Assembly: GCA_013821425.1 (NCBI GenBank)
Contig: JACDGV010000027.1
Coordinates: 1-33,621, forward strand
DNA: 33,621 nucleotides
From: Nitrosospira sp.
GTDB lineage: Bacteria; Pseudomonadota; Gammaproteobacteria; Burkholderiales; Nitrosomonadaceae
Reading direction: 5' to 3'
Position numbers and translations under genes: made by a program. This document shows, one piece after another, positions 1-8,554 of this stretch (positions are counted from its first letter, which is position 1; every line of letters starts with the position of its first letter). Below the pieces are notes generated by a model that was given only the letters and a program-made list of their open reading frames with translations, searched no databases and was not told the DNA's origin.

Positions 1-334
1 TGCAGACTCCTGACAAAAGTCAGAAGTTTGGCGCAAGTTGAAATCGGTTACAGCGAAATATGCCATTTAATGAAATATACTCAATGAGTTACTGTGCGTT
101 TAAACTCAAATCTCCAGACAGTAGTGATATCCAATAATAATTTTATCGTCCCGCAAGCACAGGGGCAAACTGGAGTTATATGTCCCATTTTTATAATCTG
201 ATGCATGGGGAAACAGCGTTCCACGGAACCCACTCCTCAAGGGTTCGCACCAGTGGCAAAGAGGCAGAGGGACGCCCGAACCGGACTCAGGACGATACAG
301 CGGATTCCCTACCTATGCCAGGAGAAGTGAGAGC
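1..334. other. Intergenic leader upstream of rubredoxin reductase
   Basis: I see no gene here. A small inverted repeat (CTGAC, four bases, GTCAG) lies near base 10-24. A GTTCC-AC-GGAAC hairpin lies near 218, and a GGTTCG...CGAACC pair encloses about 30 bases between roughly 241 and 283, so the transcript leader could fold. The last bases before the start at 335 hold AGGAGAAG, the ribosome binding site of the next gene. No riboswitch class could be matched convincingly. Confidence 0.4.
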
Positions 335-1489
335 ATGAGCCAATTGCCTGTAATTATCATCGGCAGCGGCCTGGCGGGTTACACAGTGGCCCGGGAATTC
401 CGCAAGCTGGATGCCGAGACACCGATACTGATTATTTCAGCCGATCATGGCGGATTTTATTCCAAGCCGACGCTGTCCAATGCCCTGGCGACGGGCAAGG
501 CCCCTGCATCCATAGTAACTGCCAGTGTGGAGAAAATGGCTGAGCAGCTGAAAATGACCATTCGACCCTATAGCCGGGTAGCCGCCATTGACCCCTTGGC
601 CAAGACCGTGACTTTGCGGGATGGGGAAAAACTGCCCTACAGCCAACTCGTTCTTGCCCTGGGAGCTGATTCCATCAGGTTGCCCCTCGAAGGCGAGGGG
701 GTGAAAGACATCCTGTCCGTCAACGACCTCGACGACTACCATCAACTGCGTAACGTACTGGAACATAAAAAGGACGTAACCATTCTCGGCGCCGGCCTGA
801 TCGGCTGCGAGTTTGCCAACGACCTGACCAGCGCAGGTTATCGGGTGCGCGTCATCGATATCAGCGCCCAGCCTCTGGGGCGGCTTCTGCCGCAATCTGG
901 CGGAGCTTTTCTGCAGCGCCGGCTGGAAGCGGCTGGGGTGACTTTTCATTTGGGAGCGGCGACTCGAAGCGTGGAGCGGGTTCATGAAAGCTTGCGTCTG
1001 ACTCTCGCCAGCGGCGAAATCATACAGACTGATGTCGTGCTCTCTGCTGTAGGGTTACGTCCCCGCACTTCCCTCGCTGAAGCTGCCGGTATCGCGGTGA
1101 ATCGCGGCATTGCCGTAAGCCGCTCGCTGCAAACCCCCCATGGTGACGTCTACGCCCTGGGCGACTGCGCCGAGGTGGAGGGCAGGGTGCTGCCGTTCGT
1201 CATGCCCATCATGCACGCCGCCCGGAGCCTTGCGGCGACGCTTGCTCAAACCCCCACTCCGGTACGATATCCCGCCATGCCTGTGCTGGTAAAAACACCC
1301 GCCTGTCCCACCATTGTGTCGCCGCCGGATCCGGCCAGGCAAGGCGAATGGGTGGTCGAGGAAGATGATGAAGGCGTAAAGGCATTGTTTAAAAGCGCGG
1401 ATGGCAAACTGCTCGGTTATGCATTGCTAGGCGCTTCAACCAGGGAAAAGAACGCGCTCGCCACCCAGTTGCCGGCGGTGATGGAATAA
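335..1489 (+). CDS. rubB: Rubredoxin-NAD(+) reductase, FAD-dependent
   Basis: The 384-residue product is a pyridine-nucleotide-disulphide-type oxidoreductase. The FAD-binding GSGLAG lies at residues 10-15, the NAD(P)H-binding GAGLIG at 152-157, and the second FAD motif ALGDCAE at 274-280. The conserved segments FYSKPTLSNAL (41-51), GAGLIGCEFANDL and VKTPACPTIVSPP match the pseudomonad rubredoxin reductases closely and over full length. In those bacteria the enzyme passes electrons from NADH to rubredoxin, for alkane hydroxylation or for oxygen/ROS detoxification, in the cytoplasm. No rubredoxin gene is visible next to it, so its partner must lie elsewhere. The start is set by AGGAGAAG about 9 bases upstream. 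The function is well supported; the physiological route (alkane versus oxidative stress) is not. Confidence 0.9.
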   Translation: MSQLPVIIIGSGLAGYTVAREFRKLDAETPILIISADHGGFYSKPTLSNALATGKAPASIVTASVEKMAEQLKMTIRPYSRVAAIDPLAKTVTLRDGEKLPYSQLVLALGADSIRLPLEGEGVKDILSVNDLDDYHQLRNVLEHKKDVTILGAGLIGCEFANDLTSAGYRVRVIDISAQPLGRLLPQSGGAFLQRRLEAAGVTFHLGAATRSVERVHESLRLTLASGEIIQTDVVLSAVGLRPRTSLAEAAGIAVNRGIAVSRSLQTPHGDVYALGDCAEVEGRVLPFVMPIMHAARSLAATLAQTPTPVRYPAMPVLVKTPACPTIVSPPDPARQGEWVVEEDDEGVKALFKSADGKLLGYALLGASTREKNALATQLPAVME

Positions 1490-1656
1490 TGCCGATCGGT
1501 GCCGAGAATCAGGATCAAACACTGCGCAACAGATATTCGGAGTACCAACCGATCAGCCGATGGCAACACGGCCTTCCCCGAGGCGCCGACCAGGGACGAA
1601 CTCCATCAAATGACCGGTGGAAGAAATAAACTGGCACTGTCCTCCAGCACTATTAG

Positions 1657-2277
1657 TTAATACCCCTTCGATCGCATGCAGGAGGAATAGGCCGCGTTAT
1701 ACTGCGCGTCATGCTCCTTTGTTTCGTTAAGTCCGTAAAGCGTGCCGCCCGCTGCACCGGTTACACCGCCAATCGCCGCTCCCTTCCCCGCACCGCTTCC
1801 ACCGCCCGCAATTGCGCCTCCGGCGGCGCCAACCGCGGCGCCTATGGCGGCGCCCAACGCGGCACTCGTCAGTACCTCCTGCGTTTTACTGCTTACCTGC
1901 TCATGTGCGTACTTGTTGCATGCTTCCATCACCGACTGGGGAGGATACGCCGGCTGGGACGGATACGCAGCAGCTTGCGCAGGATAGGGTGAAGGAGGCA
2001 TTGGGACCGAAGTATTTCTGTTCGGTCGTGTAACCCGGTCATTTCGCTGCCGCCCGGCCGGCGCAACTGCCTCGGCCGCCTTGGCTGAGGCAGCCTTTTC
2101 CCCTGTCTCCGTGGCCGGGCTTGGGAGCGGAGTTAGCTCGACTTGCGCCGTGGCCGATTCAGGTGGCTCAGTCTTTGAGTCCCGCCCCGTGACTAGCAAT
2201 GTACCCGCAACCGTTGTACCCATCAGCACGATCCCGATCGTAGCAAGCTTCCAGTAATTGACAGATTCATTTGACAT
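1657..2277 (-). CDS. Membrane-anchored glycine-zipper protein
   Basis: The 206-residue product has a short polar N terminus and one hydrophobic segment at about residues 11-30, followed by a Pro/Ala/Tyr-rich low-complexity linker (about 85-115). A glycine-zipper core follows at about 137-180, with GAAIGAAVGAAGG and GAAIGGVTGAAGG, and then a Cys-containing tail (YNAAYSSCMRSKGY). Glycine zippers of this kind occur in outer-membrane and periplasmic proteins and form tightly packed helical hairpins. The membrane anchor is read from the sequence, and the cell-envelope location is inferred. AGAAGGAAAT just before the ATG sets the start. The gene sits 73 bases downstream of another small exported protein on the same strand and is probably co-transcribed with it. 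Specific function unknown. Confidence 0.75.
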   Translation of the reverse strand: MSNESVNYWKLATIGIVLMGTTVAGTLLVTGRDSKTEPPESATAQVELTPLPSPATETGEKAASAKAAEAVAPAGRQRNDRVTRPNRNTSVPMPPSPYPAQAAAYPSQPAYPPQSVMEACNKYAHEQVSSKTQEVLTSAALGAAIGAAVGAAGGAIAGGGSGAGKGAAIGGVTGAAGGTLYGLNETKEHDAQYNAAYSSCMRSKGY

Positions 2278-2350
2278 GATATTTCCTTCTAAAAAGTCGT
2301 TGCAGCTACTCGTCTCCTCGGGTCCAAGCTTATGGCCCAGTCAGCCGACA

Positions 2351-2725
2351 TCAGTGGGAACGGTGATCCTTTCCCCCGCCATTTCCCTTGTGACTCTTGT
2401 TCTTTCCCCCATTTTCGTGACCGTTGTGCTTGCCGTGTCCGTGATTGCCGTGGGCATCCCACGCACCCGGGCCATGCCCGCTGCCGCGGCCTTCCTGATG
2501 CCTTAGACGGGAACGCTCCTGGCCCCTCGTGGAACCGGTACCCCACTGAGCATTCGAGTTTTCGATCCCAGGGGAACTCATGTGATCTGATGCTATTCCG
2601 CCGGGATTCCCATGGTGACCTCCACCCATGCCGTCTTGATGCCTGCCGCCATCTCCGCGCGCCATGACAGTGCTGCCATACGCGAGAACGAGTCCCGCCA
2701 ATAATACCGATAGAGCCGCACGCAT
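2351..2725 (-). CDS. Small secreted Gly/His-rich protein
   Basis: The 124-residue product starts with a clear signal peptide (MRAALSVLLAGLVLAYGSTVMA, predicted cleavage after VMA). It continues as low-complexity sequence rich in Gly, His, Asn and Lys, with GHGKHNGH-type repeats near the C terminus. A longer reading to 2920 exists. I prefer 2725 because AAAGGAAA lies 6-8 bases upstream of it and because the upstream residues do not resemble a protein N terminus. The repeated histidines suggest metal binding, but that is inference. No domain recognised. Likely in one transcript with the glycine-zipper gene downstream. Confidence 0.65.
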   Translation of the reverse strand: MRAALSVLLAGLVLAYGSTVMARGDGGRHQDGMGGGHHGNPGGIASDHMSSPGIENSNAQWGTGSTRGQERSRLRHQEGRGSGHGPGAWDAHGNHGHGKHNGHENGGKNKSHKGNGGGKDHRSH

Positions 2726-3123
2726 AAGTGATTTCCTTTCTTTGTTATTTAATAGTATCAAAGCATTTGCCTGATTCATTACTGATGAGCTTGCGTTCAT
2801 AGAATAAAGAACATCCTGTTCCCTGCGCATGTATTTTTCTATTCTCGATCGTACGCCTCCCGGGTTCTTTCTGGCTATTGGACTGAAGTACACCTTTCCC
2901 CGGTCCCATTTCCCAGCCACCCTTCATTTCAAGCGATGCGCCTGTCCGGATACAACAGCGCGATTTGTTGAGTTTCACCAATTGTTAATTTTTTGTGAGT
3001 TTTTTCTGATTCCAAGACAACCGAATCCCTGCCTCATGCGTTATATCAGCACAGCCGTAGTGAACCAAGAGCGGTTGGCCTGCAGGAGTTAGGTGTTACC
3101 CCACTTCATAATGGAGACATACA
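2726..3123. other. Divergent intergenic region
   Basis: About 400 bases separate the minus-strand Gly/His-rich gene from the plus-strand His-rich pair, so the region should carry promoters for both directions. I found no convincing -35/-10 pair with proper spacing. A T-rich stretch lies at about 2983-3010. GGAG at 3113-3116 is the ribosome binding site of the next gene. Confidence 0.4.
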
Positions 3124-3477
3124 ATGAGAACAATAAAACTGATGTGCGTTGCCTTTGCCCTGCTCGCGTCGATTCCACCAAACCCGGCATGGGCGGGCAG
3201 GGGTCATGGGCACCATCATCACGGTCATCATAACCACGGGCATCATAATCAAGGGCACCACCACGGCCATCACCACTATAGGGGAGGTTATGGAGGAATC
3301 GGGCTGGCGCTGGGGCTCGGGTTACTCGGCTATAGCCTTGGTTCCTATAGCAACAGGGCCCCTTCCTATCCGCCCTCGTACGGCTACCCCCCGGCGGGTT
3401 ACGCGCCAGGCTATGGCTACGCGCCGAGCTACGCGCCGCCTGCGCCACCAGGGTATGGACAGCAATGGCTGCGGTGA
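3124..3477 (+). CDS. Secreted His-rich protein, short tandem paralogue
   Basis: The 117-residue product has an N-terminal signal peptide (cleavage likely after PAWA, residue 24). A His cluster follows at about 27-52, built of GHHxHGHH units, then a Gly/Leu-rich hydrophobic stretch (GLALGLGLLGYSLGSY) and a Pro/Tyr/Gly-rich tail. GGAG eight bases before the ATG sets the start. The gene downstream at 3540 is a clear paralogue with the same plan, but this copy lacks that gene's conserved Cys-containing C-terminal domain and ends in QQWLR. The His repeats suggest binding of Ni, Cu, Zn or Co in the periplasm or at the surface; this is inference only. Confidence 0.75.
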   Translation: MRTIKLMCVAFALLASIPPNPAWAGRGHGHHHHGHHNHGHHNQGHHHGHHHYRGGYGGIGLALGLGLLGYSLGSYSNRAPSYPPSYGYPPAGYAPGYGYAPSYAPPAPPGYGQQWLR

Positions 3478-3539
3478 ATGGTTCCAGGGTGGCAGATTCT
3501 CGGGTTAAAGTAGTTGCTACTTATCGAACGGAGGCAGGA

Positions 3540-4055
3540 ATGAGAACAATAAGATTAGTCTGCGTTGCCTTTACCCTGCTCGCGTCTGTTCCGCCAAACT
3601 CGGCATGGGCGGGCAGGGGCCATGGTCACGATAATCACGGGCACCATAATCACGGTCATCATAACCACGGGCATCATCATCACCGGCATCACCACCACGG
3701 TGGAGATTTTGGGGGATATAGGCTGGGGCTAGGGATGGGATTGCTGGGCTATGGCCTTGGCGCCTACGGCAACAGGACGCCTTATTATCCGCCTTCGTAC
3801 GGATATCCGCCGGTGAGGTACGCGCCCAATTACTACGGCTATTCGCCCGGATACAGCTACGCTCCTGTCATTACTGCGCCCGTTGTGGTGCCCCCGGCAC
3901 CGCCGGTCTACATCCAGCAGGAGGTCGTGCAAGCGCAGCCGCAAGCTCACGCTTCCAACTACTGGCACTACTGCCGGAATCCAGAAGGTTATTATCCCTA
4001 TGTGAAAAATTGTCCGGAGGGCTGGTTGCGGGTTGCTCCCCAGCCCCAGCAATAA
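3540..4055 (+). CDS. Secreted His-rich protein, full-length paralogue
   Basis: The 171-residue product repeats the plan of the preceding gene: signal peptide ending in AWA, a longer His block (GHHNHGHHxH units, about residues 26-57), a Gly-rich hydrophobic stretch and a Pro/Tyr-rich linker. It adds a C-terminal module with WHYC, YYPYVKNC and GWLRV. This YYPYV...C..GW pattern recurs in small exported proteobacterial proteins of unknown role. The in-frame reading extends to 3465, but GGAGGCAGGA directly before the ATG at 3540, together with alignment to the paralogue, fixes this start. A tandem duplication with loss of the tail in copy one explains the pair. Possible metal buffering is inferred. 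Confidence 0.8.
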   Translation: MRTIRLVCVAFTLLASVPPNSAWAGRGHGHDNHGHHNHGHHNHGHHHHRHHHHGGDFGGYRLGLGMGLLGYGLGAYGNRTPYYPPSYGYPPVRYAPNYYGYSPGYSYAPVITAPVVVPPAPPVYIQQEVVQAQPQAHASNYWHYCRNPEGYYPYVKNCPEGWLRVAPQPQQ

Positions 4056-4206
4056 GCAGGACATACCATGCAGCCAGGAACATGCAATCTAGCCGCTCTG
4101 CTGGGATAAGCCAGCTGGCGCATGCGCCGATGCCCTGCCCGCCTCTGACCGAAGTTCGAATCAGTTCCGTCATGACGATTATTTTTGCAGACAATTCCGC
4201 CTTTGA

Positions 4207-4611
4207 ATAACTCGGACGCCCCACACCGAATCAGGCCTGATATCCCCGCGCCCTGGGAAGCGCTGCCTCAGGGAAGCCCTGAACAAGTCCCACGCGGCGC
4301 GACAGGATGCCGCGATTGGAGCCGCTGCCGGGCTGGTTGCGGGAAGTCTTGCAGGAACCTATACTGCCGGGGCCTCTCACTACGCAAGCCAGCAACGTTA
4401 TGACATGGGTTATACGCAATGCATGTACGGCAAGTCCATCGTGTTCCCATAAACGGGTCCGGTCAACAAGGGCTCTTATATCAACAGTGCGGGCAGCACA
4501 TGGGCAGGCGCACCCTATTTATCTTATCCGGGTTATCACCCTCCCGCCCGAATGCAGAGGAACTCCCTCCTGCCGCGCCTTGGGTATCCCACCCCGCCTC
4601 CACCGCGATAG
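4207..4611 (+). pseudogene. Decayed glycine-zipper protein gene
   Basis: Frame 1 reads as a recognisable glycine-zipper protein without a usable start. It has AAIGAAAGLVAGSLAG near 4306-4356, then an RYDMGYTQCMYGKS motif typical of the end of such proteins. A TAA at 4450-4452 follows, after which the frame continues with plausible Tyr/Pro/Gly-rich sequence to a TAG at 4609-4611. No ATG or ribosome binding site lies in front, and the N-terminal signal sequence is missing. I read it as a remnant. It lies directly after the His-rich pair, extending this cluster of small exported proteins. Confidence 0.5.
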
Positions 4612-4711
4612 GGTCCTGGCGGCGCGGTAAGTTCTTCATTACTTCTGATGGGACAAGAAGCAAGGGATAAATCTTTCCAGCAACTTGGCAGAAATTTGCT
4701 TTAATGAAGTT

Positions 4712-5416
4712 ATGAAACGGCACCTCGCTTTCGGCGCTTTCCTTTTTCTGTGTTGCGTTCTTCCGTCCCATAGCGAGGAATATGCCACATTGCGGCAGAA
4801 AATGGTGGAGGAGGTCATTGCCGCGTCCGGTAGCTCCCGTCCTGCTCCCAAGGTTATGGCGGCCATGGGGAAAGTGGAGCGCCATCGTTTCGTACCAAGC
4901 TGGCTGACGCTGTTCGCCTATCGCAACCAGCCCCTTCCCATCGGGTATGGTCAGACGATTTCGCAGCCGATTATCGTCGCCCTGATGACAGATCTGCTGC
5001 AGGTCAAGGAGGGTGACAGCATACTGGAAATCGGTACCGGCTCAGGCTATCAGGCAGCGGTTCTGGCGGAGATCGCCAAATCGGTCTATAGCATCGAGGT
5101 TGTGGAACCGCTGGGAAAGCAGGCGACAGAACGGTTGAGATCCCTTGGCTATGACAATGTCAAAGTAAAACTCGGCGATGGCTATTATGGCTGGCCGGAA
5201 GCGGCGCCGTTTGATGGCATCATGGTGACAGCCGCGGCCAGCCATGTGCCGCCCCCCCTGCTCAAGCAACTAAAACCAGGCGGGCGTATGGTGATTCCGC
5301 TCGGTGCAAGTTTCATGACCCAGTATTTGATGCTAGTGGAGAAAAAGGCCGACGGTTCTGTGACAAGCCGCCAAATTGAGCCGGTGAGGTTTGTCCCGCT
5401 GACCGGAGGGCATTAA
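4712..5416 (+). CDS. pcm: Protein-L-isoaspartate O-methyltransferase, exported form
   Basis: The product has 234 residues. From about residue 25 it matches the PCMT family, which methylates isoaspartyl residues in aged proteins using S-adenosylmethionine and so starts their repair. Visible motifs are YGQTISQP (79-86), the SAM-binding EIGTGSGYQ (106-114), the acidic SIEVVEPL segment, and LKPGGRMVIPLG. In front is a hydrophobic leader (about residues 4-19, then PSHSEE) that looks like a signal peptide. Cytoplasmic Pcm normally lacks one, so a periplasmic form is inferred. A TTG nine codons upstream is open, but the ATG at 4712 gives a proper signal peptide. The ribosome binding site is weak. 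It stands alone, without surE or nlpD. Confidence 0.88.
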   Translation: MKRHLAFGAFLFLCCVLPSHSEEYATLRQKMVEEVIAASGSSRPAPKVMAAMGKVERHRFVPSWLTLFAYRNQPLPIGYGQTISQPIIVALMTDLLQVKEGDSILEIGTGSGYQAAVLAEIAKSVYSIEVVEPLGKQATERLRSLGYDNVKVKLGDGYYGWPEAAPFDGIMVTAAASHVPPPLLKQLKPGGRMVIPLGASFMTQYLMLVEKKADGSVTSRQIEPVRFVPLTGGH

Positions 5417-5794
5417 TTAGAGGTCCTCAATGGCGCCTGTCGCTGACGAGACCCGCATACTCGCAAAGCAACAACAAGAATCACAGGTTAATTCAGGACT
5501 AACGAAAGCACGAAAAGAAGCGAGCTTCATTGCACCGGGACCCGAAGGGACGATGGTTTTGCGGCGGCCTACTTTACCAGCTGATGGCGAAGTGCCGCCC
5601 CAGAGCGTTTGGCCGAGGGGCCCTGTGAAGCGGGGATCGGGCAGCGGCGGGAACGCCTGACCGCGTTTGCGCCTTCTTGGGCGCCTGCATCCCGCTACGG
5701 GGTCGCATCTTCCTGTGGAAGATACTGCTCCGCCTGCGCGGTCGCAACCAATTGCGTCGTCGCACCCGCGCGGGATCCATTTGGAGGTTTCTTG
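5417..5794. other. Intergenic region before the membrane methyltransferase-like gene
   Basis: This is a G+C-rich stretch of about 380 bases. Open frames exist on both strands, but none has protein-like composition or a ribosome binding site, and the long frame that runs into the next gene is low-quality before 5795. GGAGG at 5783-5787 is that gene's ribosome binding site. Nothing else recognised. Confidence 0.5.
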
Positions 5795-8209
5795 ATGCTG
5801 CGTCCCCCGTTTATTGCCATTGGGCTCCTCTCCGCCTGCGTGCTGGCGTATGAGGTGTTGCTGACACGCCTGTTCAGCATCGTCCTGTGGCATCACTTCG
5901 CCTACATGATCATCAGCGCCGCAATGCTGGGCTACGGCGCAAGCGGTGCGGCGCTCACCTTGCTGAAGGACAAGATCGCCTCGCATGTCGGCATAACCTA
6001 CGCCATGGCTGCCGCGGGGATGGCGTTTTTGATGCCCATGGCCTTTCTGCTGGCGCAACAGGTTCCTTTCAATCCCCTGGAACTGCTATGGGATAAAACA
6101 CAGCTAACCGGGCTACTCGCCATTTATCTGCTGATGATGCTGCCCTTCTTCTGCGGCGGGCTGGCAATCGGCCTCGTCATGTGGCACTTTGGCAGCAACG
6201 CGGGCCGCATCTATGCTTGCGATATTCTCGGCGCGGGGGCCGGCAGCCTGGGCGTTATTGGAGCGCTGTTTCTCATGCCGCCCGATAAGGTGTTAGCCGT
6301 CATTACAGCGCTGGCTTTGCTCGCTGCCGCAGTCGCCATCCTCGAGCTGAAGATGAAGCGTATCTGGACGGGCATATTCCTCGGGCTGGCTTTCCTGATG
6401 GTCGTGGCTGTACCCGCCGGCTGGCTGCAAGGAACGCCGTCCACCTACAAGGACTTGAGCCAGACGCTGAATATTGCAGGAACCCGCGTGGTCGAAAAGC
6501 GTTCCAGTCCGCTGGGACAGGTTACCGTGGTGGAAAGTCCCCGCATTCCTTTCCGCCACGCGCCGGGGATGAGCCTTAACGCCATGGACGAACCGCCGCC
6601 CCAGCTGGGCGTGTTCGTAGATGGAGATGGCCCCTCGGTACTGACACGATTCGATGGGAGGCTTGAGCCGCTCGCATACCTGGACCAGCTCACCTCGGCG
6701 CTGCCTTACCATGTACTAAAGCGATCGGACATCACGCCCCGCGTGCTGGTGCTGGGCGCGGGGGCCGGCAGCGATGTATTGCAAGCGCTCTACCATGGGG
6801 CAGCCAATGTCGACGCGGTAGAGCTTGACCGCAATGTCATCGACCTGATGAAGCAACGTTTCCGCGACTTTTCAGGCGATCTTTACAGCCGCGCCGGCGT
6901 AAACGTGCGGGAAGCCGAGGCCCGCGGCTTCGCCAATTCGACACGGGAACGCTATGACCTTGTGCAGGTGGCGCTGCTGGATTCGTTCGGGGTCGCCTCG
7001 GCGGGATTATACGGGCTGAGCGAAAGTTACCTTTACACCGTGGAGGCATTGCAGACTTACCTGAGCCGTCTCACGCCTGACGGCATGCTTGCCATCACCC
7101 GCTGGCTTACCCTGCCTCCGCGCGATTCGCTGAAACTGTTCGCCACCGCAGTAGTCGCGCTGGAGCGCGACGGCATGGCCGATCCCGCTGCTCGCCTGGT
7201 GATGATAAGAGGATGGAAAACCGTCACCATGCTCGTGAAAAACAGCGATTTCACGCCAGCCGAAATCGATGCGGTCCGCGACTTCTGCCGCAAGCGTTCG
7301 TTTGACCTGGCTTACTACCCTGGAATGCGCCCGGATGAGGCAAACCGCTACAACCTGCTGGCACAACCGTACTTCTTCGAGGGAGCTGTGGCGCTGCTGG
7401 GCTCGCAGCGGCAGGACTTCATCGACCGGTACAAGTTCTACATCGAGCCGGCAACGGATGACCGACCATATTTTTTTCGGCTCTTCAAATGGAGCACAGC
7501 CGCAGAACTACTCGCATTGCGTGAGCAGGGAGGCATGCCGCTCCTCGACTGGAGCTATCCCCTGCTGGTTGCGACGCTGATACAGGCATGTGTTGCCAGT
7601 GTTCTTCTTATTCTGGTTCCCCTGGCCGTATCTCGCGCCCGGCATGCATTGCCCACCGCGCCGACTGCCCTGTACTTTCTCGCCATCGGCTTGGCCTTCA
7701 TGTTCATGGAAATCGCCTTCATCCAGAAATTCCTGCTGTTTCTGGCCCACCCCCTTTACGCCGTCGCCGTTGTACTGTGCGCGTTCCTGGTATTCGCAGC
7801 TGCGGGAAGCTGGCTTGCGGGCAGATGGCAGAACAGGTCGGCGAACAGCAGGCACCTTACAATGGCGATAATAGTGATGGCAGCCCTATCCCTGCTCTAT
7901 CTCGCGATACTGCCCGGCGTGTTCCAGTCTCTCTCCCACCTGCCCGACAGCGCAAAAATCGCGATTTCCGTGGCATTAATCGCGCCGTTGGCGGTTTGCA
8001 TGGGCATGCCCTTTCCTACCGGCACCATGAGGCTGGCGCGCACTGCGCAAAGCAGCATTCCGTGGGCATGGGCGATCAACGGCTTTGCATCGGTCGTGGG
8101 GGCCGTGCTCGCAACCTTGCTGGCTATTCACCTCGGCTTTGCAGCGGTCATCCTGCTTGCTGTCGCGATCTATGTTGCGGCTGCTTTTGCGTTAAGGCGG
8201 TTCGCATAA
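5795..8209 (+). CDS. Polytopic membrane protein with spermidine-synthase-like domain
   Basis: The 804-residue product has three parts. Residues 1 to about 220 hold roughly seven hydrophobic segments, including YEVLLTRLFSIVLWHHFAYM. A soluble middle part carries a Rossmann SAM-type fold, with VLVLGAGAGSD at about 316-326, the acidic AVELD at about 337, and a conserved YDLVQVALLDS segment. This resembles the spermidine/spermine synthase and methyltransferase superfamily. The C-terminal part (about 585-804) is again membrane, with FMEIAFIQKFLLFLAHP. This membrane-SpeE-membrane plan is found in many bacteria and is poorly characterised. Aminopropyl or methyl transfer cannot be decided from sequence. 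The start is set by TTGGAGG seven bases before the ATG; the open frame to 5609 is not protein-like. Confidence 0.8.
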   Translation: MLRPPFIAIGLLSACVLAYEVLLTRLFSIVLWHHFAYMIISAAMLGYGASGAALTLLKDKIASHVGITYAMAAAGMAFLMPMAFLLAQQVPFNPLELLWDKTQLTGLLAIYLLMMLPFFCGGLAIGLVMWHFGSNAGRIYACDILGAGAGSLGVIGALFLMPPDKVLAVITALALLAAAVAILELKMKRIWTGIFLGLAFLMVVAVPAGWLQGTPSTYKDLSQTLNIAGTRVVEKRSSPLGQVTVVESPRIPFRHAPGMSLNAMDEPPPQLGVFVDGDGPSVLTRFDGRLEPLAYLDQLTSALPYHVLKRSDITPRVLVLGAGAGSDVLQALYHGAANVDAVELDRNVIDLMKQRFRDFSGDLYSRAGVNVREAEARGFANSTRERYDLVQVALLDSFGVASAGLYGLSESYLYTVEALQTYLSRLTPDGMLAITRWLTLPPRDSLKLFATAVVALERDGMADPAARLVMIRGWKTVTMLVKNSDFTPAEIDAVRDFCRKRSFDLAYYPGMRPDEANRYNLLAQPYFFEGAVALLGSQRQDFIDRYKFYIEPATDDRPYFFRLFKWSTAAELLALREQGGMPLLDWSYPLLVATLIQACVASVLLILVPLAVSRARHALPTAPTALYFLAIGLAFMFMEIAFIQKFLLFLAHPLYAVAVVLCAFLVFAAAGSWLAGRWQNRSANSRHLTMAIIVMAALSLLYLAILPGVFQSLSHLPDSAKIAISVALIAPLAVCMGMPFPTGTMRLARTAQSSIPWAWAINGFASVVGAVLATLLAIHLGFAAVILLAVAIYVAAAFALRRFA

Positions 8210-8554
8210 ACGCGGCCCGGACGGCCTTGCCTGACTATCCCAGCCAAATACTAGCGCGGCGCCAATGAAACTACGCCGCCCGTCACAACCGTTAGACCGC
8301 TCATTTCCCGGGCGGATGGGTCGGGCAACAGTTTGCGCAAAGGATGGCCAACCCGATGGCCCAACCGACCAAACGCCGAGCGCGGCATTTTGTTGGTTAT
8401 CAAGTTTGATATTCATGCTGGTCATGAGCTTGCAATCCCAGCCATTGTCATTGTTATTGAAGTTTGGCGAAGCTGCAGCTTCCTCGTCAGGTCTCTTTCC
8501 TCGCCCATATTATCACTGCTGGGCTGGAGAGGGCTGAAGGTAGATGCAATCCCT
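8210..8554. other. Convergent intergenic region
   Basis: This lies between a plus-strand gene and a minus-strand gene that face each other. A 7-bp inverted pair CCGCCCG (8277-8283) and CGGGCGG (8309-8315) encloses 25 bases. It has no adjoining T run, so I do not call it a terminator. Nothing protein-like is seen on either strand. Confidence 0.4.

Noticed and set aside
150-283. Possible cyclic-di-GMP or other riboswitch before rubB
   Set aside because: A GCACAGGGGCAAAC piece recalls the GEMM motif, but the second conserved half is not found at the right distance and the flanking stems do not fit.
437-985. Minus-strand frame of 182 codons inside rubB
   Set aside because: It is the shadow of a clearly coding rubredoxin reductase.
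3190-3720. CRISPR-like repeats in the His codon tracts
   Set aside because: The CATCAT/CACGG repeats are in frame, encode His/Gly runs and have no spacers.
5417-6058. Minus-strand frame of 213 codons
   Set aside because: It lies antisense to the spermidine-synthase-like gene and its upstream region; the composition is Gly/Arg/His-rich shadow sequence.
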